The notes: generated from the sequence alone by a model not told the origin. DNA of 16,186 nucleotides from an uncultured Collinsella sp. (GCA_900541055.1 UQHZ01000035.1:1-16186); one strand, 5' to 3'; shown: positions 6,603 to 14,039, numbered from the stretch's first letter. Translations and numbers: made by a program.

Positions 6603-6628
6603 CGCTTTTCGCTTGTGAGGATCTTGAT

Positions 6629-7867
6629 ATGACAAAAGACGATAGGCAGGCATTCGAGGTACCCGATCGGCTCTTTGATTACGTGAGGTCGGTCGTCGAC
6701 AACCGTGCGCTTGCAACGGTGCTGCTCTTTTTGCTGAGCCTGCTGCTGATTGGCATCGACAACATCGTCGGAATCTTGGCGGTGCTGCTTGTTGGCTTTT
6801 TGCTGATCGATCGATTTGAGATCGTGCGCCGCTGCGTGGTGATTGGCGGCGCCGCGTGGGCCATGACGTTGGCGATTGGCGCCATGGCGCTCGGCGGCAT
6901 TGAAGGGCCGGTGCTGTTCGATGCCGGCTTTGTATTCAACATGCTTGGCTTTGTGCTGGCGCTTGCCGCGTGCGTGCTGTTCTTGTGCGGCCGTGCCCTG
7001 TACTACCAGGGCTACGAACAGGGCGAGCAGCATGCCGATTGTGTGCTGGCCGCTCGTATTCAAGATCGCCTGATCGATCACCCCGACACCTGGGACAACA
7101 TCGACGGCGACTTCTTGGAGGTCGAGGGCGCCCTTAACCGCGTGCGTGACCGTGATCGCAAGGTGCAGCAAGCTCTGCGTGACGAGTCGCATCGCAAGGA
7201 CGATCTGGTTACGTACTTGGCACATGACCTACGCACCCCGCTTGCGAGCGTAGTGGGCTATCTTTCGCTGCTGCAAGAGGCTCCTGAGCTGCCGGTTGAG
7301 CAACGTGCGTACTTTACGGGCGTGGCGCTCGACAAGGCGCACCGGCTCGATGCGCTCATCGAAGAGTTCTTCGATATCACGCGCTTTGACTTCCACGATA
7401 TCGTGCTCACGCGCGGCTATGTTGATCTGGGGTTGCTGCTGGCTCAGGTGGCTGACGAGTTCTATCCCATCCTCAACGAGCAGCATAAGGAAGCCCAAGT
7501 TGATATTCGCGAGGACCTGACGGTGCTCGTGGATGGCGACAAGATGGCTCGCGTGTTCAACAACATCATGAAAAACGCCATCGCCTATAGCTACGAAGGA
7601 TCGACCATCACGATTGAGGCTGGGCGTCAAGATGACGGTGGCGTGCGAATTCGCTTTATCAATCAGGGTGATCCGATTCCGGCGGCTAAGCTCAAGGTGA
7701 TCTTTGAGAAGTTCTATCGCCTGGACGCGGCACGTGCGACCAATCGCGGTGGCGCCGGCCTGGGCCTTGCCATCGCCAAGGAGATCATCGCGGCACACGG
7801 CGGTGCCGTTGCATGTGAATCGACGCCCGAACACACGATATTCACCATCGAGCTGCCCGCCGCATAG
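6629..7867 (+). CDS. Membrane histidine kinase, VanS-like
   Basis: A 412-residue sensor kinase and probable partner of the preceding regulator. The ATG at 6629 is preferred: it has GTGAGGA at 6615-6621, while upstream in-frame starts lie inside the regulator gene. The N-terminal 120 residues hold about four hydrophobic segments (roughly 28-43, 45-60, 68-90, 100-120) with short connections and no sizeable extracytoplasmic domain. The H-box YLAHDLRTPLASVVGYLSLL has H199 and closely follows the VanS pattern. The N-box is NNIMKNAIAYS (311-321), and the ATP lid and G2 box is GGAGLGLAIAK (374-384). The usual DxGxG box is replaced by NQGDPIP, as in VanS relatives. Few residues are exposed outside, so the signal is probably sensed within the membrane (inference). 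Confidence 0.93.
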   Translation: MTKDDRQAFEVPDRLFDYVRSVVDNRALATVLLFLLSLLLIGIDNIVGILAVLLVGFLLIDRFEIVRRCVVIGGAAWAMTLAIGAMALGGIEGPVLFDAGFVFNMLGFVLALAACVLFLCGRALYYQGYEQGEQHADCVLAARIQDRLIDHPDTWDNIDGDFLEVEGALNRVRDRDRKVQQALRDESHRKDDLVTYLAHDLRTPLASVVGYLSLLQEAPELPVEQRAYFTGVALDKAHRLDALIEEFFDITRFDFHDIVLTRGYVDLGLLLAQVADEFYPILNEQHKEAQVDIREDLTVLVDGDKMARVFNNIMKNAIAYSYEGSTITIEAGRQDDGGVRIRFINQGDPIPAAKLKVIFEKFYRLDAARATNRGGAGLGLAIAKEIIAAHGGAVACESTPEHTIFTIELPAA

Positions 7868-7888
7868 CCAGCGTGCCCTTACAAACAC

Positions 7889-7915
7889 TTGACAATGCGC
7901 TCACGTACATATGAG
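7889..7915 (+). promoter_or_regulatory. Possible pstB promoter
   Basis: A perfect -35 hexamer TTGACA (7889-7894) is followed at 15 bp by TATGAG (7910-7915), a moderate -10. TTACAA ten bases upstream and TTGACA together loosely resemble Gram-positive Pho-box half sites, but this is not strong enough to assign. Confidence 0.35.
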
Positions 7916-7929
7916 CCGCGATTTCTACT

Positions 7930-7955
7930 ATCGATACTGCTGAATTGATATCGAT
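7930..7955. repeat. Inverted repeat ATCGATA-N12-TATCGAT before pstB
   Basis: A perfect 7-bp inverted repeat (7930-7936 and 7949-7955) ends just before the GGAGG ribosome binding site of pstB (7958-7962). It could be an operator, or an RNA hairpin that affects access to the ribosome binding site. Confidence 0.5.
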
Positions 7956-7970
7956 GTGGAGGTATGCGGT

Positions 7971-8846
7971 ATGACGGCTGCTGCGGCTGTGGAGCCCACG
8001 GAGCTTGAAGAACTCATGAAAGCGCAGGTCGAGGCCGCGCGCGAGCGCGAGGTTGGGGATGCGACTCGCCCCACGGCAGAGGATCTTGCCGCCTCGCCGA
8101 CGCGCATCGACGTCGAGGGCCTCGACCTGTTCTATGGCGACCATCATGCGCTCAATGACGTGAATATCAAGATTCGCGACAAGCAGATCACCTCGTTCAT
8201 CGGGCCTTCGGGCTGCGGAAAGTCCACGTTGCTGCGCTGCTTTAACCGCATGAACGACGGCATCAAGGATTGCCGCATCGAGGGCAAGATTGCGCTCGAT
8301 GGTCAAGATATCCTGGGCGACTACGACATCTGCCGCCTTCGCCAGCGCGTGGGCATGGTGTTCCAGCGCCCCAACCCGTTTCCCATGAGCATCTACGACA
8401 ACGTCGCGTATGGTCCGCGCGGTATGGGTGTGCGCGATCGCGCTGCGCTGGATGAGCTGGTCGAGGACTCCCTTCGTCGCGCTGCGCTATGGGATGAGGT
8501 CAAGGACAAGCTCAAAGAGTCGGGTCTGGGTCTTTCGGGTGGACAGCAGCAGCGTCTGTGCATCGCCCGCGCACTTGCCGTGCAGCCCGACATTCTGCTG
8601 ATGGACGAGCCGACCTCGGCACTCGACCCTGTGTCGACGCTGGTGGTGGAGCAGCTGGCCTGCGAGCTCAAAGAGACCTGCACGCTCGTGGTCGTTACGC
8701 ACAATATGCAGCAGGCGGCGCGTATCTCCGATTCGGTCGCATTCTTTTTGCTGGGTGAGCTGGTGGAGCACGCGCCCACCGCGCAACTCTTCAAGAATCC
8801 GACCGATCCGCGCACGGCGGATTATTTGACGGGACGTTTTGGCTGA
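7971..8846 (+). CDS. pstB: Phosphate ABC transporter ATP-binding protein PstB
   Basis: A 291-residue ATPase subunit of the high-affinity phosphate importer. It binds the cytoplasmic face of the PstC/PstA permeases and powers uptake. Motifs in order: Walker A GPSGCGKST (78-86), Q-loop FQRPNPFPMSI (131-141, the PstB-typical form), signature LSGGQQQR (188-195), Walker B ILLMDEP (208-214), H-loop H244. The C-terminus FKNPTDPRTADYLTGRFG is characteristic of PstB. The ATG at 7971 is chosen for GGAGG at 7958-7962 with 8-nt spacing. The first 45 residues are an extra Ala/Glu-rich extension compared with typical 250-260-residue PstB proteins. Neither pstSCA nor phoU is adjacent: a VanS-like kinase lies upstream and a PhoB/PhoP-like regulator 64 nt downstream. 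It is therefore a detached pstB, possibly co-regulated with the two-component pair. Confidence 0.95.
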   Translation: MTAAAAVEPTELEELMKAQVEAAREREVGDATRPTAEDLAASPTRIDVEGLDLFYGDHHALNDVNIKIRDKQITSFIGPSGCGKSTLLRCFNRMNDGIKDCRIEGKIALDGQDILGDYDICRLRQRVGMVFQRPNPFPMSIYDNVAYGPRGMGVRDRAALDELVEDSLRRAALWDEVKDKLKESGLGLSGGQQQRLCIARALAVQPDILLMDEPTSALDPVSTLVVEQLACELKETCTLVVVTHNMQQAARISDSVAFFLLGELVEHAPTAQLFKNPTDPRTADYLTGRFG

Positions 8847-8910
8847 TACCATCTAGTACAGGCACCTTTAGGGTTAAGATGCGGTCATGCCGGCCGCAAA
8901 GGGGTTCAAC

Positions 8911-9639
8911 ATGATCTATTACGTCGAGGACGATGACAACATCAGGGATTTGACGGTCTATGCACTGCGCAAGCAGGGGATTGAGGCCGAAGGCTTTTCG
9001 TGCGACGGTGAGTTTAAGGCTGCCGTGGCGCGACGGGCACCCGATGCCGTCCTGCTCGACATCATGCTGCCCGATACCGATGGCTTGGCGATTATGCGTC
9101 GACTGCGTGCCGATCGCCTGACGGCGACGGTGCCCATCATGATGCTTACCGCCAAGGATACCGAGCTCGACAAGGTGATGGCGCTCGATGGCGGTGCCGA
9201 CGATTACCTGACTAAGCCGTTTTCGCTCATGGAGCTTGCGAGCCGCTGCCGCGCACTGCTGCGTCGCGGCGGCATGGTCAAGCAGGCGAGCGATGTGCTC
9301 AGCGTGGGCGACATCGTGCTCTCGCCCAGCCATCGCGAGGTGACCGTTGCCGGCGAGCCGCTTAAGCTCACCCTGCGCGAGTTCGACCTGCTCGAGTACC
9401 TCATGCGCAAGCCCGGCGTGGTTTTTACCCGCGAGTCGTTGCTGCAGAGCGTGTGGGGCTGGGACTTCGACGGCGGTTCGCGCACCGTTGACGTGCACGT
9501 GCAGACGCTTCGCCAAAAACTGGGCGAGCATGCCAGCGCCATCGAAACCGTGCGCGGCGTGGGCTACCGCTTGGCCGAGCCTTCTGCCGGTGATGGTGCC
9601 GAAGGTGACGACACCGCGGCCACCGCATCGGAGGAGTAA
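8911..9639 (+). CDS. OmpR-family response regulator, PhoB/PhoP-like
   Basis: A 242-residue regulator: the receiver domain has D7-D8, phosphoacceptor D50 (VLLDIMLPD), T80 and K102 (LTKPF), followed by a winged-helix DNA-binding domain that contains LTLREFDLLEYL and ends ETVRGVGYRLAE. The tail is acidic and alanine-rich. The ATG at 8911 is preferred over an in-frame ATG at 8887 because AAAGGGG (8898-8904) precedes it at good spacing. It lies between pstB and a PhoR-like kinase, so a role in phosphate-starvation control is likely; this is inferred from position and family. The kinase start codon follows three bases after this stop codon, so the two are almost certainly co-translated. Confidence 0.92.
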   Translation: MIYYVEDDDNIRDLTVYALRKQGIEAEGFSCDGEFKAAVARRAPDAVLLDIMLPDTDGLAIMRRLRADRLTATVPIMMLTAKDTELDKVMALDGGADDYLTKPFSLMELASRCRALLRRGGMVKQASDVLSVGDIVLSPSHREVTVAGEPLKLTLREFDLLEYLMRKPGVVFTRESLLQSVWGWDFDGGSRTVDVHVQTLRQKLGEHASAIETVRGVGYRLAEPSAGDGAEGDDTAATASEE

Positions 9640-9642
9640 CCC

Positions 9643-11067
9643 GTGGTCTTCGCCCCCCAGGGAAAACATACGCTGTCGCACCGCGTTTTTGTGACGATCT
9701 TTGTCTGCGCCATGGCGGTTATCGTGGCGTTTACGGTGCTGGGTGCGTTCTTTGTGCAAAACACCTTGGCGGATGCCACGAGTACCAATCTGGCGCAGGA
9801 AACCGAGCTCATTGCTGCCGCTCTCGACGAACAGCAGGAGCCCATCCCGTTCTTGCGTAGCCTTGATCGCGAGGACTTGCGCATCACGCTGATTAACAAG
9901 GATGGATCGGTTGCCTACGACAACGAGGCGTCGCCTTCCGCACTGCCCAACCATGGCGATCGCCCCGAGGTCATCGAGGCCTTTGAGAGTGGTTTGGGTT
10001 CCGCGGAGCGCGCAAGCTCTACGCTCGACGAGATTATGCTATATCGCGCCGTCGCCCTTGATAACGGCCAGGTTGTCCGCTTGGCGCAGGCCCAGCCTGG
10101 TGTTACGGCGATTTTGCTGTCGATGGTGGCGCCGATGCTGCTTATCGCAGCAGCGGGTGCGGTACTCTCGTTTTTTATGGCGCGCCGCGAGTCCCGTGCC
10201 ATCATCGCGCCGTTGCAAGAGGTGGATTTGGACCACCCACGCCGTAGCTATGAGCACGCCTATGCCGAGATGGTCCCCATGCTTGAGCGTATCGAGTCGC
10301 AGCGCCAGGAACTCAAGCGCCAAATGGCGGTGCTAGCGGACAACGACCGTATGCGCCGCGAGTTCACGGCGAATATCACCCATGAGCTCAAGACGCCGCT
10401 TACGGCGATTTCGGGCTATGCCGAGCTCATCGCAAACGGCATGGTCGAGGGCGAGGGCGACCTGCGCAACTTTGGCGGTCGCATCTATCGTGAGGCGGGC
10501 CGCTTGGCAGCGCTTGTCAACGATATCCTTACGCTGTCTAACTTGGACGAGGCCGAGCGTGCAACTGAGGGCGAGGCGGTGCCCATTGGTTCCACGGAGC
10601 CTATTGAGCTCTCGCGTGCCATCTACGCGGTTGAGCAGCGTCTTGAACAGGTCGCCCGTCAGGCGAATGTGACGATAAGTCATGAGACCAAGCCTGTGGT
10701 CATCGAAGGCGTGTCGCGCTTGATTGACGAGCTCATCTATAATCTGGCGAGCAACGCCATCCGCTACAATCGACCCGGCGGTGCGGTTACGCTGCAGTGC
10801 GGCACCAACGACGAAGGCCATCCGTTCCTTGCGGTCGCCGACACGGGAATCGGTATCGCGCCTGAAGAACAGGGCAAGGTATTTGAGCGGTTCTATCGCG
10901 TGGACAAGAGTAGGTCCAAGGCGCGCGGCGGAACCGGTCTGGGGCTTGCAATTGTCAAGCATGCGGCCCTGTATCATCACGCCACGCTCGATCTGTCGAG
11001 TGAGTTGGGCGTGGGAACCACCATTACGGTGACGTTTCCCATACGGCAGGACGAGCCATTCGCATAG
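9643..11067 (+). CDS. Sensor histidine kinase, PhoR-like
   Basis: A 474-residue membrane kinase. The GTG start at 9643 has GGAGGAG at 9630-9636, inside the end of the regulator gene. Transmembrane segments at about 15-38 and 155-179 flank an extracytoplasmic sensor of about 115 residues. The phosphorylation site is H247 in FTANITHELKTPLTAISGYA. The N-box NLASNAIRYN (367-376), G1 DTGIGI (400-405), F-box FERFYRVDKSRS (414-425) and G2 GGTGLGLAIVKH (429-440) complete a catalytically intact kinase. The sequence is of the PhoR/WalK type, and its position after pstB and a PhoB-like regulator supports phosphate sensing. No PhoU gene lies in the window, so the usual coupling to the transporter cannot be seen. 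Confidence 0.92.
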   Translation: MVFAPQGKHTLSHRVFVTIFVCAMAVIVAFTVLGAFFVQNTLADATSTNLAQETELIAAALDEQQEPIPFLRSLDREDLRITLINKDGSVAYDNEASPSALPNHGDRPEVIEAFESGLGSAERASSTLDEIMLYRAVALDNGQVVRLAQAQPGVTAILLSMVAPMLLIAAAGAVLSFFMARRESRAIIAPLQEVDLDHPRRSYEHAYAEMVPMLERIESQRQELKRQMAVLADNDRMRREFTANITHELKTPLTAISGYAELIANGMVEGEGDLRNFGGRIYREAGRLAALVNDILTLSNLDEAERATEGEAVPIGSTEPIELSRAIYAVEQRLEQVARQANVTISHETKPVVIEGVSRLIDELIYNLASNAIRYNRPGGAVTLQCGTNDEGHPFLAVADTGIGIAPEEQGKVFERFYRVDKSRSKARGGTGLGLAIVKHAALYHHATLDLSSELGVGTTITVTFPIRQDEPFA

Positions 11068-11092
11068 CGATACAACATAGATATTGATGCAG

Positions 11093-11121
11093 ACGCCGCA
11101 TTTGACTTTCGGGTGCGGCGT
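11093..11121 (+). terminator. Hairpin after the PhoR-like gene (possible terminator)
   Basis: ACGCCGCA (11093-11100) pairs perfectly with TGCGGCGT (11114-11121) around a 13-nt loop, 26 nt after the kinase stop codon. The following bases are T-rich only in part, so termination efficiency is uncertain. Confidence 0.55.
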
Positions 11122-11186
11122 TGTTGTGCAATTTTACGATTGCTTCCGACATTTTTACAGGAGAGCCTGTTTCTTATGTATAGAGT

Positions 11187-11215
11187 TTGGTCTCGGTAAA
11201 AAGATGCGATAACAT
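11187..11215 (+). promoter_or_regulatory. Possible promoter of the cpsC-cpsD-cpsB operon
   Basis: TTGGTC (11187-11192) and TAACAT (11210-11215) are separated by 17 bp. They lie between the preceding hairpin and the cpsC start and give a leader of about 40 nt. Matches to consensus are moderate. A small ACAGG-AGAG-CCTGT hairpin (11157-11170) lies just upstream. Confidence 0.4.
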
Positions 11216-11262
11216 ACGGACAGTTTTGTCAATCCGAACTGGGGAAATGAAAGGCAAGCTGC

Positions 11263-11919
11263 ATGACCCTTCTCGAACTGTTCCAGCTGCTGAAGAAGCA
11301 CCTTCAGCTGGTCATCACCCTTCCGGTGGTCTGCGCGATCGCCATGGGCATCGTGTCCTTCGTTGCGATGGACAACACCTATACCGCGACGACGAGCATG
11401 TACATTCTCGCCAAGACCGACGATAGCGGTCAGATGAGCTACAACGATCTCTCGGCGAGTCAGATGCTTTCCAACGATATCGCCACGCTGCTGGATAGCG
11501 ATAGCGTTAAGAGCGGCGCAGCCAATGAACTGGGCCTCACTGATCTGGATGACTACAAGGTGTCTGTTTCCTCCGAGACCACCACGCGTGTCATTACGCT
11601 TTCGGTTACCGGCACCGATGCCAAGGAGACGGCTAAGGTCGCAAAGGCCATGGCCAGCTCGGTGAGTACGGTCGCTCAGAACGTCGGCGCTGCCCAGAGC
11701 ATCAACGTTATCGACGAGGCTAAGACCCCCGAAGCCCCCAGCGGCCCCAAGCGCACGCTGTATATTGCCGTCGCGTTCCTCGCCGGTATCTTTATCGCAG
11801 TCGCCTATGTCGTTTTGGCAGACATGCTCAATACCCGCATCCGCGGTGCCGAAGAGGCAGAAGAGCTCCTGGGCATTCCCGTTGTTGGCCGAATTCCGGC
11901 TATGAAAGGTGGTAAATAG
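11263..11919 (+). CDS. cpsC: Wzz/CpsC-like chain-length determinant and tyrosine-kinase activator
   Basis: A 218-residue membrane protein of the polysaccharide co-polymerase family, which controls exopolysaccharide chain length and activates the CpsD kinase. The topology is typical: a short cytoplasmic N-terminus (MTLLELFQLLKKH), transmembrane segment 1 at about 15-36, an extracytoplasmic region rich in Ser/Thr/Asp, the proline-containing motif EAKTPEAPSGPKR, transmembrane segment 2 at about 164-187, and a cytoplasmic tail ending GIPVVGRIPAMKGGK. The ribosome binding site is GAAAGG at 11249-11254. The cpsD start codon follows the stop after two bases, so the two products are expected in matched amounts, as for a receptor-kinase pair. 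No glycosyltransferase genes follow in the window. Confidence 0.9.
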   Translation: MTLLELFQLLKKHLQLVITLPVVCAIAMGIVSFVAMDNTYTATTSMYILAKTDDSGQMSYNDLSASQMLSNDIATLLDSDSVKSGAANELGLTDLDDYKVSVSSETTTRVITLSVTGTDAKETAKVAKAMASSVSTVAQNVGAAQSINVIDEAKTPEAPSGPKRTLYIAVAFLAGIFIAVAYVVLADMLNTRIRGAEEAEELLGIPVVGRIPAMKGGK

Positions 11920-11921
11920 GC

Positions 11922-12659
11922 ATGGCTAAGGCAAAGAACACCGACAAGCTCGTTGTACAGAATGCCGCCAAGACCCTTCTGGCCAACATCCGCTTTGCGA
12001 GCGTGGACGACCCCATCCGCACCATCACCGTTACCTCCTCGATTCCCAACGAGGGCAAGTCTACGGTTTCCATTAACCTTGCTCAGGCAATCGCCACGAG
12101 CGGCAAGTCCGTGCTTCTGGTCGAGGCCGATATGCGCCGCAGGTCCCTTTCCGATATGCTCGGCGTTCGTTCGCGCGGCGGACTCTATGCGGTCCTTTCC
12201 GAGCAGATCTCCATTGACCAGGCAATTGTCGAGACGGGTCAGAAGAACTTCTACTTCCTCGATGCCGAGCCGCATATTCCCAATCCTGCCGACATCATCG
12301 TCTCTCACCGCTTTGCCAAGCTGGTAAAGGCGCTGTCCGCCAAGTTCCAGTACGTCATCTTTGATGCTCCCCCGGTCGGCACCTTCATCGATGCTGCCGA
12401 GATTGCCAGCCTGACCGACGGCACGCTGTTCGTGGTGCGTGAGGATTTCACCAAGCGCGAGGAGGCGCTCAACGCCATCGGTCAGCTTAAAAAGTCCGAG
12501 AAGGTCAAGCTCATCGGTACCGTTATGAACTACTGCGAGACCGAGACCAGCGAGTACTACTACTCCTACTACACCAAGGACGGTAAGAAGGTGAAGAAGG
12601 GCTCCGACGATCAGGGGACTTCCAAAAAGGGCATCTTCACCAACCGAGCAAACGTTTAG
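11922..12659 (+). CDS. cpsD: CpsD-like bacterial tyrosine kinase (BY-kinase)
   Basis: A 245-residue cytoplasmic autophosphorylating kinase that partners CpsC. Walker A is SSIPNEGKST (39-48), Walker A' is VLLVEADMRR (64-73) and Walker B is YVIFDAPP (144-151). The C-terminus carries the expected tyrosine cluster EYYYSYYTKDG (212-222), the autophosphorylation substrate. In most BY-kinases Walker A' reads xDxDxR; here the first acidic residue is Glu68, with Asp70 and Arg72 kept, a conservative but notable change. A PNPAD motif (121-124 region) corresponds to the family PNPxEL. The N-terminal oligomerisation helix (QNAAKTLLANIRF) lacks the usual EAYRTLR acidic/arginine pattern. The gene follows cpsC at 2 nt and precedes the phosphatase gene by 17 nt. 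Confidence 0.92.
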   Translation: MAKAKNTDKLVVQNAAKTLLANIRFASVDDPIRTITVTSSIPNEGKSTVSINLAQAIATSGKSVLLVEADMRRRSLSDMLGVRSRGGLYAVLSEQISIDQAIVETGQKNFYFLDAEPHIPNPADIIVSHRFAKLVKALSAKFQYVIFDAPPVGTFIDAAEIASLTDGTLFVVREDFTKREEALNAIGQLKKSEKVKLIGTVMNYCETETSEYYYSYYTKDGKKVKKGSDDQGTSKKGIFTNRANV

Positions 12660-12676
12660 TTGATTAAGGCTGACCT

Positions 12677-13327
12677 ATGCGTGACATTCATTGCCATATC
12701 TTGCCGGGTGTAGACGACGGCGCCGCCGATCTCGATGAGAGCTTGGCGATGCTCGAGGCTGCCAAGCGGGCCGGTGTAACCAGAATCGTTTGCACTCCTC
12801 ACTGCCGTGATCCCTATTTTGATTACGACAAGATGTGGGATGCCTTTGAGCTGCTGCGTGATAACGCTGACGGTTTTCCGCTCCAGATGGGCTTCGAGGT
12901 CAACCATCGAAAGCTCGTTGAGCTTGGTATCGATGCCGCGGAGCACTTGCATTTCGATGGAACCAACGAGTTTCTGCTCGAGCTTTCGACGCATGCCGAT
13001 GCGTATGCGTTTAGAGAGTACGAGAACACGATTTACGATTTGCAGTGCCGTGGCTACCAGGTGATCATCGCTCATCCTGAGCGCTATCGTGCGGTTCAAA
13101 AGGATGTAAGCGTGGCGGAGCGCCTGGTCGATATGGGCTGCAAGCTGCAGGCTTCGGCGGACTTTATTGCCGGCGGTCGCTTTGGTCGCGAAAAAAAGCC
13201 GGCACAGCGCCTGTTCGATCAGAACCTGTACAGCTTCATCGCGAGCGATGCCCATAACGTGGGTCATTACGACTGCCTGGCGAAGGCTCGCGCGAAGTTT
13301 AGCGTGCGCGGAGCTCATTTTCGCTAA
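12677..13327 (+). CDS. cpsB: CpsB/YwqE-like PHP-family protein-tyrosine phosphatase
   Basis: A 216-residue metal-dependent phosphatase expected to dephosphorylate CpsD. It shows the PHP-family metal ligands: DIHCHILPGVDDG (3-15), TPH (40-42), a conserved Glu region around GFEVN, HPERY and SDAHN near the C-terminus. It is slightly shorter than the usual 240-255 residues. An AAGG sequence (near 12666) is the only ribosome binding site candidate and is weak, so translation may be coupled to cpsD 17 nt upstream. The gene order is C-D-B, whereas streptococcal loci have cpsB first. Confidence 0.92.
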   Translation: MRDIHCHILPGVDDGAADLDESLAMLEAAKRAGVTRIVCTPHCRDPYFDYDKMWDAFELLRDNADGFPLQMGFEVNHRKLVELGIDAAEHLHFDGTNEFLLELSTHADAYAFREYENTIYDLQCRGYQVIIAHPERYRAVQKDVSVAERLVDMGCKLQASADFIAGGRFGREKKPAQRLFDQNLYSFIASDAHNVGHYDCLAKARAKFSVRGAHFR

Positions 13328-13366
13328 TATCTGTCCCTAACGTTCGCATTGAATGAAAGGGCAGCC

Positions 13367-13867
13367 ATGGATATCCAACTTAAGACGGGATGCTTTGATG
13401 ACGCGGCGTTGGTGCGCCGCGTCGTTTTTATGGACGAGCAGGGCTACGAGAATGAGTTCGACGCTATCGACGAGGATCCGAACTGCATTCATGTGACGCT
13501 CTATGTAGACGACGAGCTTGCCGGTTGCTCGCGCGTGTTTCCCGAAGAGCTTGAGCGCGTGGCTGACGCAGAGGCCCCGGTGTTGCCGGCATGCGACATG
13601 GACGAAGACGTTGCGGCGGGGGAGACCTACATTATGGGGCGCGTTGCCGTGCTGCCGGCTATGCGTCGTCGCGGACTGGCGAGTGCGATCGTCGAGACCA
13701 GTGCTTCGTGTGCGCGTGATGCCGGCGCCAAGCTTATTAAGCTGCATGCGCAGGAATACGTGCTGCCGCTCTATGTAAAGGCGGGCTACACGCAAATTGC
13801 CCCGGTAGACTACGAAGACGAGGGCCAGCCCCATGTCTGGATGGCCAAGCGCGTAGATGGTAGATAG
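13367..13867 (+). CDS. GNAT-family N-acetyltransferase
   Basis: A 166-residue acetyltransferase. The acetyl-CoA binding motif A is GRVAVLPAMRRRGLASAIV (91-109), with the pyrophosphate-binding RRRGLA loop. Later, KLHAQEYVLPLYVKAGYTQ matches the C-terminal pattern of the ElaA/YjcF-like branch, including the Tyr that often serves as general acid. The ATG at 13367 is chosen over an upstream TTG (13349) for GAAAGGG at 13355-13361. The substrate is unknown. It lies 39 nt after cpsB on the same strand, so co-transcription is possible, but a functional link to polysaccharide synthesis is speculative. Confidence 0.88.
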   Translation: MDIQLKTGCFDDAALVRRVVFMDEQGYENEFDAIDEDPNCIHVTLYVDDELAGCSRVFPEELERVADAEAPVLPACDMDEDVAAGETYIMGRVAVLPAMRRRGLASAIVETSASCARDAGAKLIKLHAQEYVLPLYVKAGYTQIAPVDYEDEGQPHVWMAKRVDGR

Positions 13868-13931
13868 GGACGTTCCTTTTTTGCCGGCAGTTTGGGACAC
13901 TCCTTGGCAATTGACGCATTGGAGCGCTCGG

Positions 13932-13957
13932 ACATACAGTTTTTCGATTCCGTATGT
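13932..13957. repeat. Inverted repeat ACATAC-N14-GTATGT upstream of htpG
   Basis: A perfect 6-bp inverted repeat (13932-13937 and 13952-13957) lies just upstream of the predicted htpG -10. It is not a CIRCE (HrcA) or HAIR (HspR) element. It may be a regulator site or chance. Confidence 0.35.
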
Positions 13958-13979
13958 ATATATGCGCGTTAATGGGTTA

Positions 13980-13985
13980 TAAAAT
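13980..13985 (+). promoter_or_regulatory. Possible -10 element of htpG
   Basis: TAAAAT (5 of 6 consensus bases; the overlapping TATAAA is at 13978-13983) lies about 85 nt before the htpG start. The -35 region is poor, consistent with an alternative sigma factor or an activator. Transcripts would include the hairpin at 14015-14039. Confidence 0.4.
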
Positions 13986-14014
13986 CTAAGTGTGAACATA
14001 GCAGGTCTGCGATG

Positions 14015-14039
14015 CGGCTCGGGCGACCGGGCCGTTTTT
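14015..14039 (+). terminator. Terminator-like hairpin inside the htpG leader
   Basis: CGGCTCGG (14015-14022) pairs with CCGGGCCG (14027-14034), one G-U pair, around a GCGA (GNRA) tetraloop, and is followed directly by TTTTT (14035-14039). This is a good intrinsic terminator. It ends only 30 nt before the htpG ATG, too close for a separate promoter in between, so htpG transcripts must read through it. It could act as an attenuator, or end a short leader RNA or the GNAT transcript. Confidence 0.7.

Noticed and set aside
5907..7867. Vancomycin resistance locus
   Set aside because: Only the regulator pair resembles VanRS. No VanH, VanA/B-type ligase or VanX is present, and the carboxypeptidase is an ordinary S11 enzyme.
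8791..9954. A 387-codon minus-strand open frame opposite the PhoB-like gene
   Set aside because: It overlaps pstB, a complete response regulator and the kinase start on the other strand; there are no motifs of its own.
13866..13906. Interspersed repeat fragment (GGGACGTTCCTTTTTT and following bases), possibly related to 3964-3984
   Set aside because: It resembles recurring intergenic sequence in this kind of genome, but similarity within the window is too weak to define a repeat family without a genome-wide search.
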